Origin: Caldilineaceae bacterium
GTDB taxonomy: Bacteria; Chloroflexota; Anaerolineae; Caldilineales; Caldilineaceae
Assembly: GCA_022823185.1 (NCBI GenBank)
Contig: JAJDXQ010000034.1
Location: 62,001 to 126,000, forward strand
Reading direction: 5' to 3'
DNA length: 64,000 nt
Below are positions 53,314 to 61,770 of the stretch, one piece after another. Below the pieces are notes generated by a model. It ran no database searches, was not told where the DNA came from, and saw only the letters and a program-made list of their open reading frames with translations. The translations under genes were made by a program, and so were the position numbers. Positions within the stretch are counted from its first letter, which is position 1, and the number at the start of each line of letters is the position of its first letter.

Positions 53314-54447
53314 ATGGCGACAAGCGCTACTTCAGTCGATATTCTCTCCAGCGACGAGACCCCGCAATCCGCGGCAATCTCACCGGCCCGGCTAATCGGC
53401 CGCCGCTTCCTTCGTAACCGGCTTGCCATTGGCGGCAGTGTCGTCCTCTTCCTCCTCTACATGTCCGCCCTCTTCGCAGACTTCATCGCCCCGATTCCCT
53501 ACACCGATGTCCATGAAGACTACGTTTTCGTCCCGCCCCAACTGCCCCGTTTCCGCGACGAACACGGGACTTTCCACCTGCGCCCCTTCGTCTATGGCCT
53601 GGAAAGCGAACTCGACATGGATACCTTCCGCTTTGTTTATGAGGAGATCAAAGACGCGAAGTATCCAATCAAGTTTTTTGTCAAAGGCTACGAATACAAA
53701 CTCTTTGGACTCATCCCCTTCGATCGTCACCTCTACGGAGTGGACGAGCCGGGCGTGTTCTACCTCTTAGGCAGCGACGATTTGGGCCACGACATGGTCG
53801 CCCGCGTATTCATGGGGGCACGAATATCTTTGACGATTGGGCTTGTCGGCGTTATCCTCACCATTATCTTCGGCGCCACCCTCGGCACCATCTCCGGCTT
53901 CTACGGCGGCGGTCTCGACACCTTGATCCAGCGCGTCATCGAATTCCTGATGTCCTTCCCCGCGATCCCTCTCTGGGCGGCTTTGGCCGCAGCAATGCCT
54001 GCCAACTGGTCTCCCTTACAACGTTTCTTTGCCATCTCAGTCATCCTCTCCCTTGTCGAGTGGACCGGTCTGGCCCGGCAGGTCCGCGCCAAAGTGCTGT
54101 CCTACAGGGAAATGGAATACACACTCGCAGCCCGGGCCGCGGGCACCTCCGACTCTCGCATCATCTTCCGCCACATGCTCCCAAACGCCTTCAGCCACAT
54201 CATCGTCGTCGCCACGCTCGCCATACCCGGCATGATCCTCGCCGAAACAGCGCTCAGCTTCCTCGGCCTCGGCATCCAGCCTCCCCAGACCAGCTGGGGC
54301 GCCCTCCTGAAGCAGGCCCAAAACGTCAGTGTTCTACTCCAGCAGCCATGGCTTCTGATCCCCGCCTTCTTCGTCATCGCGGCTGTCCTTACCTTCAACT
54401 TTGTCGGCGACGGCCTCCGCGACGCGGTCGACCCCTACTCCCTCTGA
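53314..54447 (+). CDS. ABC transporter permease, DppC-like, with enlarged first outer loop
   Basis: 377 aa, longer than the usual 280-300. N-terminal FLRNRLAIGGSVVLFLLYMSALFADFIAP is the typical first helix. About 95 residues (55-150, with PPQLPRFRDEHGTFHLRPF and KYPIKFFVKGYEYKLF) are then inserted in the first outer loop before LLGSDDLGHDMVARVF, where the conserved core resumes. The EAA loop is ARAAGTSDSRIIFRHMLPNA. The C-terminus TFNFVGDGLRDAVDPYSL is canonical. The stop of the DppB-like gene is 2 bp upstream. No ATP-binding subunits (DppD/F) follow; they must be encoded elsewhere. The insertion may contact the large substrate-binding protein. Confidence 0.93.
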   Translation: MATSATSVDILSSDETPQSAAISPARLIGRRFLRNRLAIGGSVVLFLLYMSALFADFIAPIPYTDVHEDYVFVPPQLPRFRDEHGTFHLRPFVYGLESELDMDTFRFVYEEIKDAKYPIKFFVKGYEYKLFGLIPFDRHLYGVDEPGVFYLLGSDDLGHDMVARVFMGARISLTIGLVGVILTIIFGATLGTISGFYGGGLDTLIQRVIEFLMSFPAIPLWAALAAAMPANWSPLQRFFAISVILSLVEWTGLARQVRAKVLSYREMEYTLAARAAGTSDSRIIFRHMLPNAFSHIIVVATLAIPGMILAETALSFLGLGIQPPQTSWGALLKQAQNVSVLLQQPWLLIPAFFVIAAVLTFNFVGDGLRDAVDPYSL

Positions 54448-54734
54448 ATGACCTGTATAGTGTCTTCGAAGTCGGATAAGGTCTTTGTTTCTGCTTTCGG
54501 GCATCGAATCGCTCGCCGCGCTGTTATGCCGTCACACAACGACTGCGTTTTCGGCAGATCGTGCCCAGCCTCTGTGCCCCATAAGGCAATGACTACGCCG
54601 CCGGCTACCAGGAGGGCGTCCTCTATCTCCTGGCAGAGAGATAGGCCGCTGCAATGTTTCGCGCCCCATCGACCGAAGTCGGTAGTCCTCCGCCCTTTTT
54701 CGTCAGACGACCTGCCGCCGGCCTGAGAAAATCC

Positions 54735-56456
54735 ATGTCAACTCCGACAGCTCTAATCCGAATGCTGACGACTGCACTGGCCGCTCTGCTGGCGATCGCA
54801 TGTTCGTCAGCAGGGGAATATGACGCTGCCATCGAGGGCGCTCGGCTGACCATCACCATGTCGCCAGCCGAACCGCCCTACTCTCCGGCCAGACACGGCC
54901 TCCCCCGCGGCGAAAACATCGCGCCCCTGGCCTCCGGGCTCGCCTACATCCGGGGCCCCGAAGGCCACCTTGTCGTCGATCCGGAAGCCTCCCTGGCAAT
55001 CGATGGCGACCCGGATACGATCTGGAGCGCCAAACAGCCCGCGCCCCAATGGTATGCGATCTCCCTCGACCAAATCTACCTCGTCAACAGAGTGGACTTG
55101 GTGATCACCCAAGCGCCCCCGGGCCCCACGACACACGAGATCTGGCTGGGGCACGGCTCCGGAATGCGAACCTTCTACAAGCGCCTGGAAGATGTCCACA
55201 CCGAGGACGGTCAGGTCCTGGCCGTCCCCATCGAACCTCCACAGGCCATCAACGAACTCCTGATTCTGACCCTGCACAGCCCAAGCTGGGTCGCCTGGCG
55301 TGATTTCCGCGTTTTCGGCGCCCCACCCGAACGACCTGTCGCCGAAGTCGAACTCCCACCCTATCAGGTCGCCGAACTGGTCACAGGGCTCGACTACCCC
55401 GTCCGCGTAACCCACCCCGGCGACGGCAGCGGACGCATCTTCATCGTTGAGCTGCCAGGCCGAATACGCGTCGTCAACGAAGGGGCCCTGAACGACGTTC
55501 CCTTCCTGGACATCACCGAGCGAGTAAACTGCTGCGAGGGCGAGCGCGGCATGTTCGGGCTGGCCTTTCCCCCCTCCTACCCCGAAACCGGCCGCTTCTA
55601 CGTGAGCTACACAAACAAGCGGGACGCAACCACCATCAGCCGCTTTTCCATCTCAGACGACCCCGATCGCGCCGACGAATCCAGCGAAGAAATCCTCCTC
55701 ACTATCGACCAGCCCCACGAAAACCACAACGGCGGGCACATTGAATTCGGTCCCCAGGACGGCTACCTCTATATCGGCAGCGGCGACGGCGGCCTCCCCC
55801 GCGATCCCGAAAACAGCGGCCAGACCACCAATACGCTGCTGGGCAAGCTCCTCCGCATCGACGTCGAATCCGGCGAACTGCCTTACCGAGTGCCTGTCGA
55901 CAATCCCTTCACAAACGCCGACGACTACCGCCCGGAGATCTGGGCGCTCGGCCTTCGCAATCCCTGGGGATTCGCCTTCCACAAGAAGACCGGCGACCTC
56001 TATCTGCCCGACACGGGCAACTTCAAGCGCGAGGAGATAAACTATCAGCCGGCCGGCAGTGGCGGAGGACAGAACTACGGCTGGCCCATCATGGAGGGCA
56101 GCATCTGTTTCGAACATGACGTCCTCACCTGCAGCGCCGCCGGCCTGGCCTTGCCCGTCGCCGACTACGACCACACCCAGGGTTGCGCGATCGTCGGCGG
56201 AGCCGTCTACCACGGCGACAGCCTCCCGGCCCTGAATGGCGCCTTCATCGTCGCAGACTTCTGCACGAGCAGTATCTGGGGAATATGGCGATCCGAAGAA
56301 GCAGCAACCAGAGGCAAGACAACCCTCTGGCGTAGTCAGCTGCTGGCATCTGCCGGCCTGCCCGTCAGCAGCGTAGGCTCCGATGAAGAGGGCAATGTAT
56401 ACTTTACTATCCACGTCGAAGAGAACGGGGCTATCTATACCCTTGCCCAACGATAG
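54735..56456 (+). CDS. Lipoprotein: discoidin-like domain + PQQ-glucose-dehydrogenase-like propeller
   Basis: About 574 aa; the start is uncertain (ATG 54735 chosen; 54654 and 54762 possible). The signal LTTALAALLAIAC is a lipobox. Residues about 60-200 form an F5/8 type C (discoidin)-like carbohydrate-binding domain (AIDGDPDTIWSAKQPAPQW, SPSWVAWRDFRVFG). Next comes a soluble-glucose/aldose dehydrogenase propeller of the HHIP/YliI type: GRIFIVELPGRIRVV, GMFGLAFPPSYP, the catalytic-His motif NHNGGHIEFGP followed by YLYIGSGDGG, ALGLRNPWGFAF, and LPDTGN. A vicinal Cys pair (RVNCCEG) is shared with the four related domains downstream. Expected reaction: extracytoplasmic oxidation of aldose sugars, if PQQ is bound. 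First of four paralogous genes on this strand. Confidence 0.88.
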   Translation: MSTPTALIRMLTTALAALLAIACSSAGEYDAAIEGARLTITMSPAEPPYSPARHGLPRGENIAPLASGLAYIRGPEGHLVVDPEASLAIDGDPDTIWSAKQPAPQWYAISLDQIYLVNRVDLVITQAPPGPTTHEIWLGHGSGMRTFYKRLEDVHTEDGQVLAVPIEPPQAINELLILTLHSPSWVAWRDFRVFGAPPERPVAEVELPPYQVAELVTGLDYPVRVTHPGDGSGRIFIVELPGRIRVVNEGALNDVPFLDITERVNCCEGERGMFGLAFPPSYPETGRFYVSYTNKRDATTISRFSISDDPDRADESSEEILLTIDQPHENHNGGHIEFGPQDGYLYIGSGDGGLPRDPENSGQTTNTLLGKLLRIDVESGELPYRVPVDNPFTNADDYRPEIWALGLRNPWGFAFHKKTGDLYLPDTGNFKREEINYQPAGSGGGQNYGWPIMEGSICFEHDVLTCSAAGLALPVADYDHTQGCAIVGGAVYHGDSLPALNGAFIVADFCTSSIWGIWRSEEAATRGKTTLWRSQLLASAGLPVSSVGSDEEGNVYFTIHVEENGAIYTLAQR

Positions 56457-56549
56457 CCCAGGCGCCAGTCCCCTGAACCGCCAGGAAACACGGCAAAGGC
56501 ACAATGAGCTGGCCAACTACTGTACCAGAAAAAGAGTTCTGCTGACCCG

Positions 56550-59500
56550 ATGAAGAGAGCGTTCGGCCTCCTGCTAATTGCCCTTTCCACCATGGTTGCA
56601 TCAGCATGTGAAACTGCGTCCCGAAACGGCCGGTCCGCCCAGTCGCCAGCCCCGATCGCCAACGTCACAGTCTCGCTCTCCCCTGCATCGCCCTGGGCCG
56701 CCTCTCCATTCGGGTCCCAACCCTTCGGAGAAAACGTTGCCCTGCACGGCTACGCAACGGGCTCGACGAGAGACGCGGCCGGACTGCTGACCGCCGCCGC
56801 CGCGCATCTGGCGATTGACGGCAGTTCCTCCTCAGTGTGGAGCGCGCAACAACCCGCGCCCCAATGGTTCTCCGTTGCGCTTGACGAACTCTACCTTGTC
56901 AACCGTATCCAGCTTGAGGTAACGCAGGCCCCCGCCGGTCCAACGACGCATCAAATCTGGTTGGGCAATGGCTCCGGTACGCGGACCCTGTATGCGAGTC
57001 TCTCCCGGGTCCACACGGACGACGGGCAGCTTCTCGACATAGAACTGGACCCGCCCCGGCCCGTCAACGAGGTCTTTATCGTCACCCTCGATAGCCCCAG
57101 CTGGGTCGCATGGCGCGAAATTAAAGTGTTCGGCCTCCCGCATACACAATCGCTCGACTCTGCCAGCCAGCCTCGACTGACCCTCCAACCCATCGCCTCC
57201 GGACTCCACCTGCCAGTCCAGGTCACCCACGCCGGAGACCAGAGCGGGCGCCTCTTCGTCGCCGAAAAAGAAGGTCGCATCCGCATCGTCCACTACGGCG
57301 AAACCCTCGAAACCCCCTTCCTCGATATCTCCTCCCGCGTCCTCTGCTGCGTACACCGCGGCCTGATCGACATCGCCTTCCCTCCCTCGACCGCCGCCGC
57401 CAGCCACTTCTACATCAGCTACACAAACCTCGACGGCCATACCGTCATCAGCCGCTTCCAAATCTCACAGGACCCCAACCAGGCCGACCCGGAAAGTGAA
57501 GAAGTCGTCCTTACCATCGAGCAGCCCGCAGAACACCACAACGGCGGCCACATGGAATTCGGTCCGAAAGACGGTTATCTCTATATCGCCAGCGGGGACG
57601 GCGGGCTTTTCAGCTATCCCGATAACCCGGCGCTGGACCATGACACACTGCTCAGCAAACTGTTGCGCATCGATGTCGAATCGGGCGACAAGCCGTATCG
57701 CATTCCCGATACCAATCCCTTCGCAAGGGTCACCGGATACAGCGGGGAAATCTGGGCCTTGGGGCTCCGCAACCCCGGTAACTTCGCCTTTGACGCGCAG
57801 ACCAGTGACCTCTTTATTCCCGATTCCGGAAACCGCCAACGCGAAGAGATCAATTTCCAGCCCGCCTCCAGCTCAGGAGGAGAGGATTACGGCTGGTTCA
57901 GAATGGAGGCCAATCTCTGCTTCGACAACTTTGTGGTGCCCTGCAGCGCCGACTCCCTGACTCTGCCCGTCGCCGAGTATGACCACTCGCAGGGCTGCGC
58001 CGTCACCGGCGGCGCTGTCTACCGCGGCCGCGAGTTCCCCGCCCTCCAGGGGCTCTTCCTCTTCGCCGACCTCTGCAGCGGCCGGATCTGGGGCCTCAAA
58101 CGACCCGCTCCCGCCAGCCAAACCGGATGGCAGAGCACGCTCCTGTTGAACGCGCCCATCTCGATCAGCAGCATCGGCCAGGACGAAGTCGGCAACCTGT
58201 ACGCCGCCAGCTTTGACGACGGCGTCCTCTATCAGCTCTCCCAAAGATCCGACACCACGGCGAACGAGTCAGCCTTTTCCGAGAACGTCGCCCTCCGGGG
58301 ATCAGGTCGAGCCTCAGCCCGCGGCGACGAATTTGCCCTCGCCCTCGACGGCGATCCCGCAACTGCCTGGCATTCTGGCCTGCCCCCGCCGCAGTGGTTC
58401 TCGGTCCTCCTGGATGACCTCTACCTCATCGATCAGATCGAGCTTGTCTTTCCCCCCGACGTGCACGGTCCCGTAACGCTGGAACTTTGGCTGGGGAACG
58501 GATCCGGCGTCCGCACGCTGTACAAGCGGCTCAACAGTGTCCGACCTAGCAGCGACCGCCTCCTGGCCATCCCCATCGATCCCCCGCAACGAGCCAACGA
58601 ACTCCTTCTGATCGCCCTGCACGGCCAGCTTGACGTCTCCCTGCACGAGGTCAGAGTCTTCAGCTCACTCGCAACCCACTCGCGAGCGGACAATCCGTTC
58701 CCGCAAGTGCGTCTCGACCAGACCGTATCAGGCCTGGACCTTCCCGTTCTGATCACCCATGCCGGCGACGGTACCAACCGTATCTACATTGCCGAGCAGA
58801 AAGGGCGAATCCGGATCCTGCAAGACGGCCGCCTTCTGGAACGGCCATTCCTTGACATCTCGGATCGCGTCGCCTGCTGCGGAGAACAGGGCCTCTTCGG
58901 CCTCGCCTTTCCGCCCTCCTATGCCGAAAGCCAGCGCTTCTACGTCAGCTACTCCAATCTAAGTGGTGACACGGTCGTCAGTCGCTTCGTGACATCAGAC
59001 GACCCCGACATCGCCCGCCGTGACACTGAAGAGGTCCTGCTGACCCTCGACCAGCCCGACAAGATCCACAACGGCGGCCACCTGTCGTTCGGCCTCCAGG
59101 ACGGCTACCTCTACGTCGGCAGCGGCGACGGCGGCACCTTCCGCGATCCTGACAACCTCGCCCAGAGACCGGACACGCTGCTGGGCAAAATCCTCCGCAT
59201 CGATGTTGAGTCCGGCGCCCAACCTTACGCCGTCCCCGCAGACAATCCCTTCAATCAGACCGAAGGCTTCCGCCCGGAGATCTGGGCCCTTGGCCTGCGC
59301 AACCCTTGGGGCTTCGCCTTCGATCGCGCGACGGGCGATCTCTACATCCCCGACGTGGGAGGCAGCTCGCGCGAAGAGGTGAACGTTCAACCGTCATCCG
59401 CTGGAGCCGGAAGAAATTACGGCTGGGCCGTCATGGAAGGAAATACCTGCTTCCCGCATGACTCTCTCGTCTGCAACGCCGCAGGCCTCGTCTCGCCCGT

Positions 59501-59792
59501 CGCCGAGTACGACCACGCTCAAGGCTGCGCCGTCGTCGGCGGAGCAGTCTACAGGGGAGCCGCATTTCCTGCATTGCAGGGCGTCTTCCTCTTCGCCGAT
59601 TTCTGTCGCGGCGCCATATGGGGTCTCAAGCGAACCGGCCGCAACGAAACCGGGCAAGCCGAATCAAGCTGGCAGAGCGCGCGCCTCGCCAACGCCGGCT
59701 TCCCCATCAGCAGCATCGGCCAAGACGAAGCCGGCAACGTCTACGCCGCCGGCTACCAGGATGGTACAATCTACATGATCACGTCGCGATAA
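56550..59792 (+). CDS. Lipoprotein with two discoidin-like + PQQ-dehydrogenase-like units in tandem
   Basis: 1080 aa. Signal MKRAFGLLLIALSTMVASAC is a lipobox. The protein is an internal duplication. Unit 1 (about 45-565) has a discoidin-like domain and a propeller with HHNGGHMEFGP. Unit 2 (about 570-1080) has a more diverged discoidin-like domain (ALDGDPATAWHSGLPPPQW) and a propeller with IHNGGHLSFGL. Both keep the Cys-Cys pair (RVLCCVH, RVACCGE), the late cysteines (GCAVTGG, GCAVVGG), and the Asp-rich YLYIASGDGG/YLYVGSGDGG loops. Unit 1 has changes near its core (GLIDIAFPPS, LRNPGNFAF) and may be less active. It starts 93 bp after the previous paralogue. It probably arose by unequal crossing-over between neighbouring single-unit genes. 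Confidence 0.88.
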   Translation: MKRAFGLLLIALSTMVASACETASRNGRSAQSPAPIANVTVSLSPASPWAASPFGSQPFGENVALHGYATGSTRDAAGLLTAAAAHLAIDGSSSSVWSAQQPAPQWFSVALDELYLVNRIQLEVTQAPAGPTTHQIWLGNGSGTRTLYASLSRVHTDDGQLLDIELDPPRPVNEVFIVTLDSPSWVAWREIKVFGLPHTQSLDSASQPRLTLQPIASGLHLPVQVTHAGDQSGRLFVAEKEGRIRIVHYGETLETPFLDISSRVLCCVHRGLIDIAFPPSTAAASHFYISYTNLDGHTVISRFQISQDPNQADPESEEVVLTIEQPAEHHNGGHMEFGPKDGYLYIASGDGGLFSYPDNPALDHDTLLSKLLRIDVESGDKPYRIPDTNPFARVTGYSGEIWALGLRNPGNFAFDAQTSDLFIPDSGNRQREEINFQPASSSGGEDYGWFRMEANLCFDNFVVPCSADSLTLPVAEYDHSQGCAVTGGAVYRGREFPALQGLFLFADLCSGRIWGLKRPAPASQTGWQSTLLLNAPISISSIGQDEVGNLYAASFDDGVLYQLSQRSDTTANESAFSENVALRGSGRASARGDEFALALDGDPATAWHSGLPPPQWFSVLLDDLYLIDQIELVFPPDVHGPVTLELWLGNGSGVRTLYKRLNSVRPSSDRLLAIPIDPPQRANELLLIALHGQLDVSLHEVRVFSSLATHSRADNPFPQVRLDQTVSGLDLPVLITHAGDGTNRIYIAEQKGRIRILQDGRLLERPFLDISDRVACCGEQGLFGLAFPPSYAESQRFYVSYSNLSGDTVVSRFVTSDDPDIARRDTEEVLLTLDQPDKIHNGGHLSFGLQDGYLYVGSGDGGTFRDPDNLAQRPDTLLGKILRIDVESGAQPYAVPADNPFNQTEGFRPEIWALGLRNPWGFAFDRATGDLYIPDVGGSSREEVNVQPSSAGAGRNYGWAVMEGNTCFPHDSLVCNAAGLVSPVAEYDHAQGCAVVGGAVYRGAAFPALQGVFLFADFCRGAIWGLKRTGRNETGQAESSWQSARLANAGFPISSIGQDEAGNVYAAGYQDGTIYMITSR

Positions 59793-59913
59793 TCCGCCGA
59801 CCAGCCCGCCCATCCCGTCGGCCCCGTCCCGTTACGGAGCGGAGCCCCGACCATACGCATTCAACTCGTCTCACCGGAGAATTCGCCGACCGGCCCCATC
59901 CCATGAGCCTCCT

Positions 59914-61653
59914 ATGAAAAAAGCGCTCGCGTTGACAGGCCTGCTTTTCTTACTGATGCTAACCGCCTCCTGCTCCCCTCGCACGGAGTCTGAATCCCCG
60001 ACCCCCATCGAAACTAACACCAGGCCGCCCGCGGTAACGCCAACCCCCACACCCGCGCCCACACAAACACCCGCGCCCGCGCCCTATCCCACCAACACCG
60101 CCGCCCCCACTCCAGCGAGTCCAAATGTCGCCCCATTGGGTACGGTACGCGTCTCCTCCGGAGAAGACGGCGCCCAATACGCGATCGATGGCGACGCCGA
60201 AACGGTCTGGAGCGCACAGGACCATCCCGCTCAGTGGATTTCGATCGCCCTCGACGGCCTCTATCTCGCCGAACGCATCGAGCTCGTAGTGGCTCAGGCG
60301 CCCCCCGGACCAACGACCCATGCCCTCTGGTTGGACAACGGCTCCGGCGTGCGGACGCGGTACATACAGCTCACCGATTTCCACACAGAGGACGGGCAGA
60401 CGCTTACCATTGATATCAATCCGCCGCGGCCCGTTAGGGAACTCCTCGTTCAAACTCTCGACAGCCCCAGTTGGGTCGCCTGGCGCGAGGTCAGAATCTT
60501 CGGGATGCCCCCTTCTCCCGAGGATGAGAGTGGATCGTCCCCTCCGCTGAATCTCGAAAAGGTCCTCGACAATCTGGTCCTCCCTGTGCAAGTCACTCAC
60601 GCCGGCGACGGCAGCGGCCGCATCTTTGTCGTGGAGCAGCAGGGCCGTATCACCGTCCTCAACAACGGCGCCGCCAGCGGGACCCTCTTCCTGGATATAA
60701 CCGATCGAGTCAACTGTTGCGAGGAGCGCGGACTATTCAATGTCGCCTTCTCCCCCGGCTATCCTGCAGCCAATCGGTTCTATCTGAGCTATTCAAACAA
60801 GAATGATGACACTGTAATCAGCCGCTTCAATGCCACCTCTGACCCCGATGTTGCCGATCCCACCAGCGAGGAAATCCTTCTCACCGTCCCCCAACCGCAC
60901 GAAGTCCATAACGGCGGGCGCCTCGCCTTCGGCCCCCGTGACGGATACCTGTACGTCGGCATGGTCGACGGGGGAAGTGACGGACGCCCTGCCCATTTTC
61001 CCCAGGACCCGGCGCTACTGCTGGGAAAGATACTGCGCATTGATGTCGAGTCCTCAACCCAGCCCTACCAAGTCCCCGCCGGCAATCCCTTCGTCGCCGA
61101 CGACCAGTTCCGCCCGGAAATCTGGGCCCTTGGATTCCGGAACCCTTGGGGTTTCGCCTTCAACCACCGGACCGGCGACCTCTACATCCCGGATACCGGG
61201 CACAACGATCGCGAAGAGCTCAACTTCCAGCCCGCGGCCAGTCCCGGGGGCGAAAACTATGGATGGCCCACGATAGAGGGCACACGCTGCCCCAGGTTTG
61301 AAGACCTGCCCGTGCCCTGCCGCCAGGCCGGTATCTTCACCCCGCCCATAGCCGAGTACGACCACACGCGCGGTTGCGCAATCGTCGGCGGCGTTGTCTA
61401 CCGCGGCAGCCAGTTTCCCCACCTCAAAGACCGCTTCCTATTCGCCGACTTCTGCCGAGGAGACATCTGGAGCCTCACGAAGCAGAATTCTACGCCTGGC
61501 GCCGGCACGGATGAAGTGAACCATACTGGCTGGCACAGCGAGCTCGTCCTTAAGGCATCTGTCCCGGTCAGCAGCGTCGGTGAAGATGAAGAGGGCAATC
61601 TCTACCTCACCGGCTACCAGACCGGCGCCGTCTACCTGATCACCAAGGATTAG
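59914..61653 (+). CDS. Lipoprotein: discoidin-like domain + PQQ-glucose-dehydrogenase-like propeller
   Basis: 579 aa. Signal LALTGLLFLLMLTASC (lipobox), then a TP/PAP-rich stalk (about 25-70) lifting the protein off the membrane. Discoidin-like domain about 75-205 (AIDGDAETVWSAQDHPAQW, SPSWVAWREVRIFG). Propeller about 210-579 with GRIFVVEQQGRITVL, the vicinal pair RVNCCEERG, VHNGGRLAFGP, YLYVGMVDGG (the usual GDGG is VDGG), LGFRNPWGFAF and IPDTGHNDREELNF. The start ATG is at the signal peptide; no clear Shine-Dalgarno. It is more similar to the next gene than to the earlier two, judging by shared RHNDREE/GHSQREE and HFPQD/SQFPD loops, so the array seems to have grown stepwise. Confidence 0.88.
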   Translation: MKKALALTGLLFLLMLTASCSPRTESESPTPIETNTRPPAVTPTPTPAPTQTPAPAPYPTNTAAPTPASPNVAPLGTVRVSSGEDGAQYAIDGDAETVWSAQDHPAQWISIALDGLYLAERIELVVAQAPPGPTTHALWLDNGSGVRTRYIQLTDFHTEDGQTLTIDINPPRPVRELLVQTLDSPSWVAWREVRIFGMPPSPEDESGSSPPLNLEKVLDNLVLPVQVTHAGDGSGRIFVVEQQGRITVLNNGAASGTLFLDITDRVNCCEERGLFNVAFSPGYPAANRFYLSYSNKNDDTVISRFNATSDPDVADPTSEEILLTVPQPHEVHNGGRLAFGPRDGYLYVGMVDGGSDGRPAHFPQDPALLLGKILRIDVESSTQPYQVPAGNPFVADDQFRPEIWALGFRNPWGFAFNHRTGDLYIPDTGHNDREELNFQPAASPGGENYGWPTIEGTRCPRFEDLPVPCRQAGIFTPPIAEYDHTRGCAIVGGVVYRGSQFPHLKDRFLFADFCRGDIWSLTKQNSTPGAGTDEVNHTGWHSELVLKASVPVSSVGEDEEGNLYLTGYQTGAVYLITKD

Positions 61654-61770
61654 CCCCATGAAAGACCGGTGTCCCTCCAAGAGGCCAACCTGGTCCCGCC
61701 TTTTGCGGGGCCCAACCGCAGAGACAGAATTCCCCCAATCAGCCGCTTCCGGCCACAGAACGCACGACCA

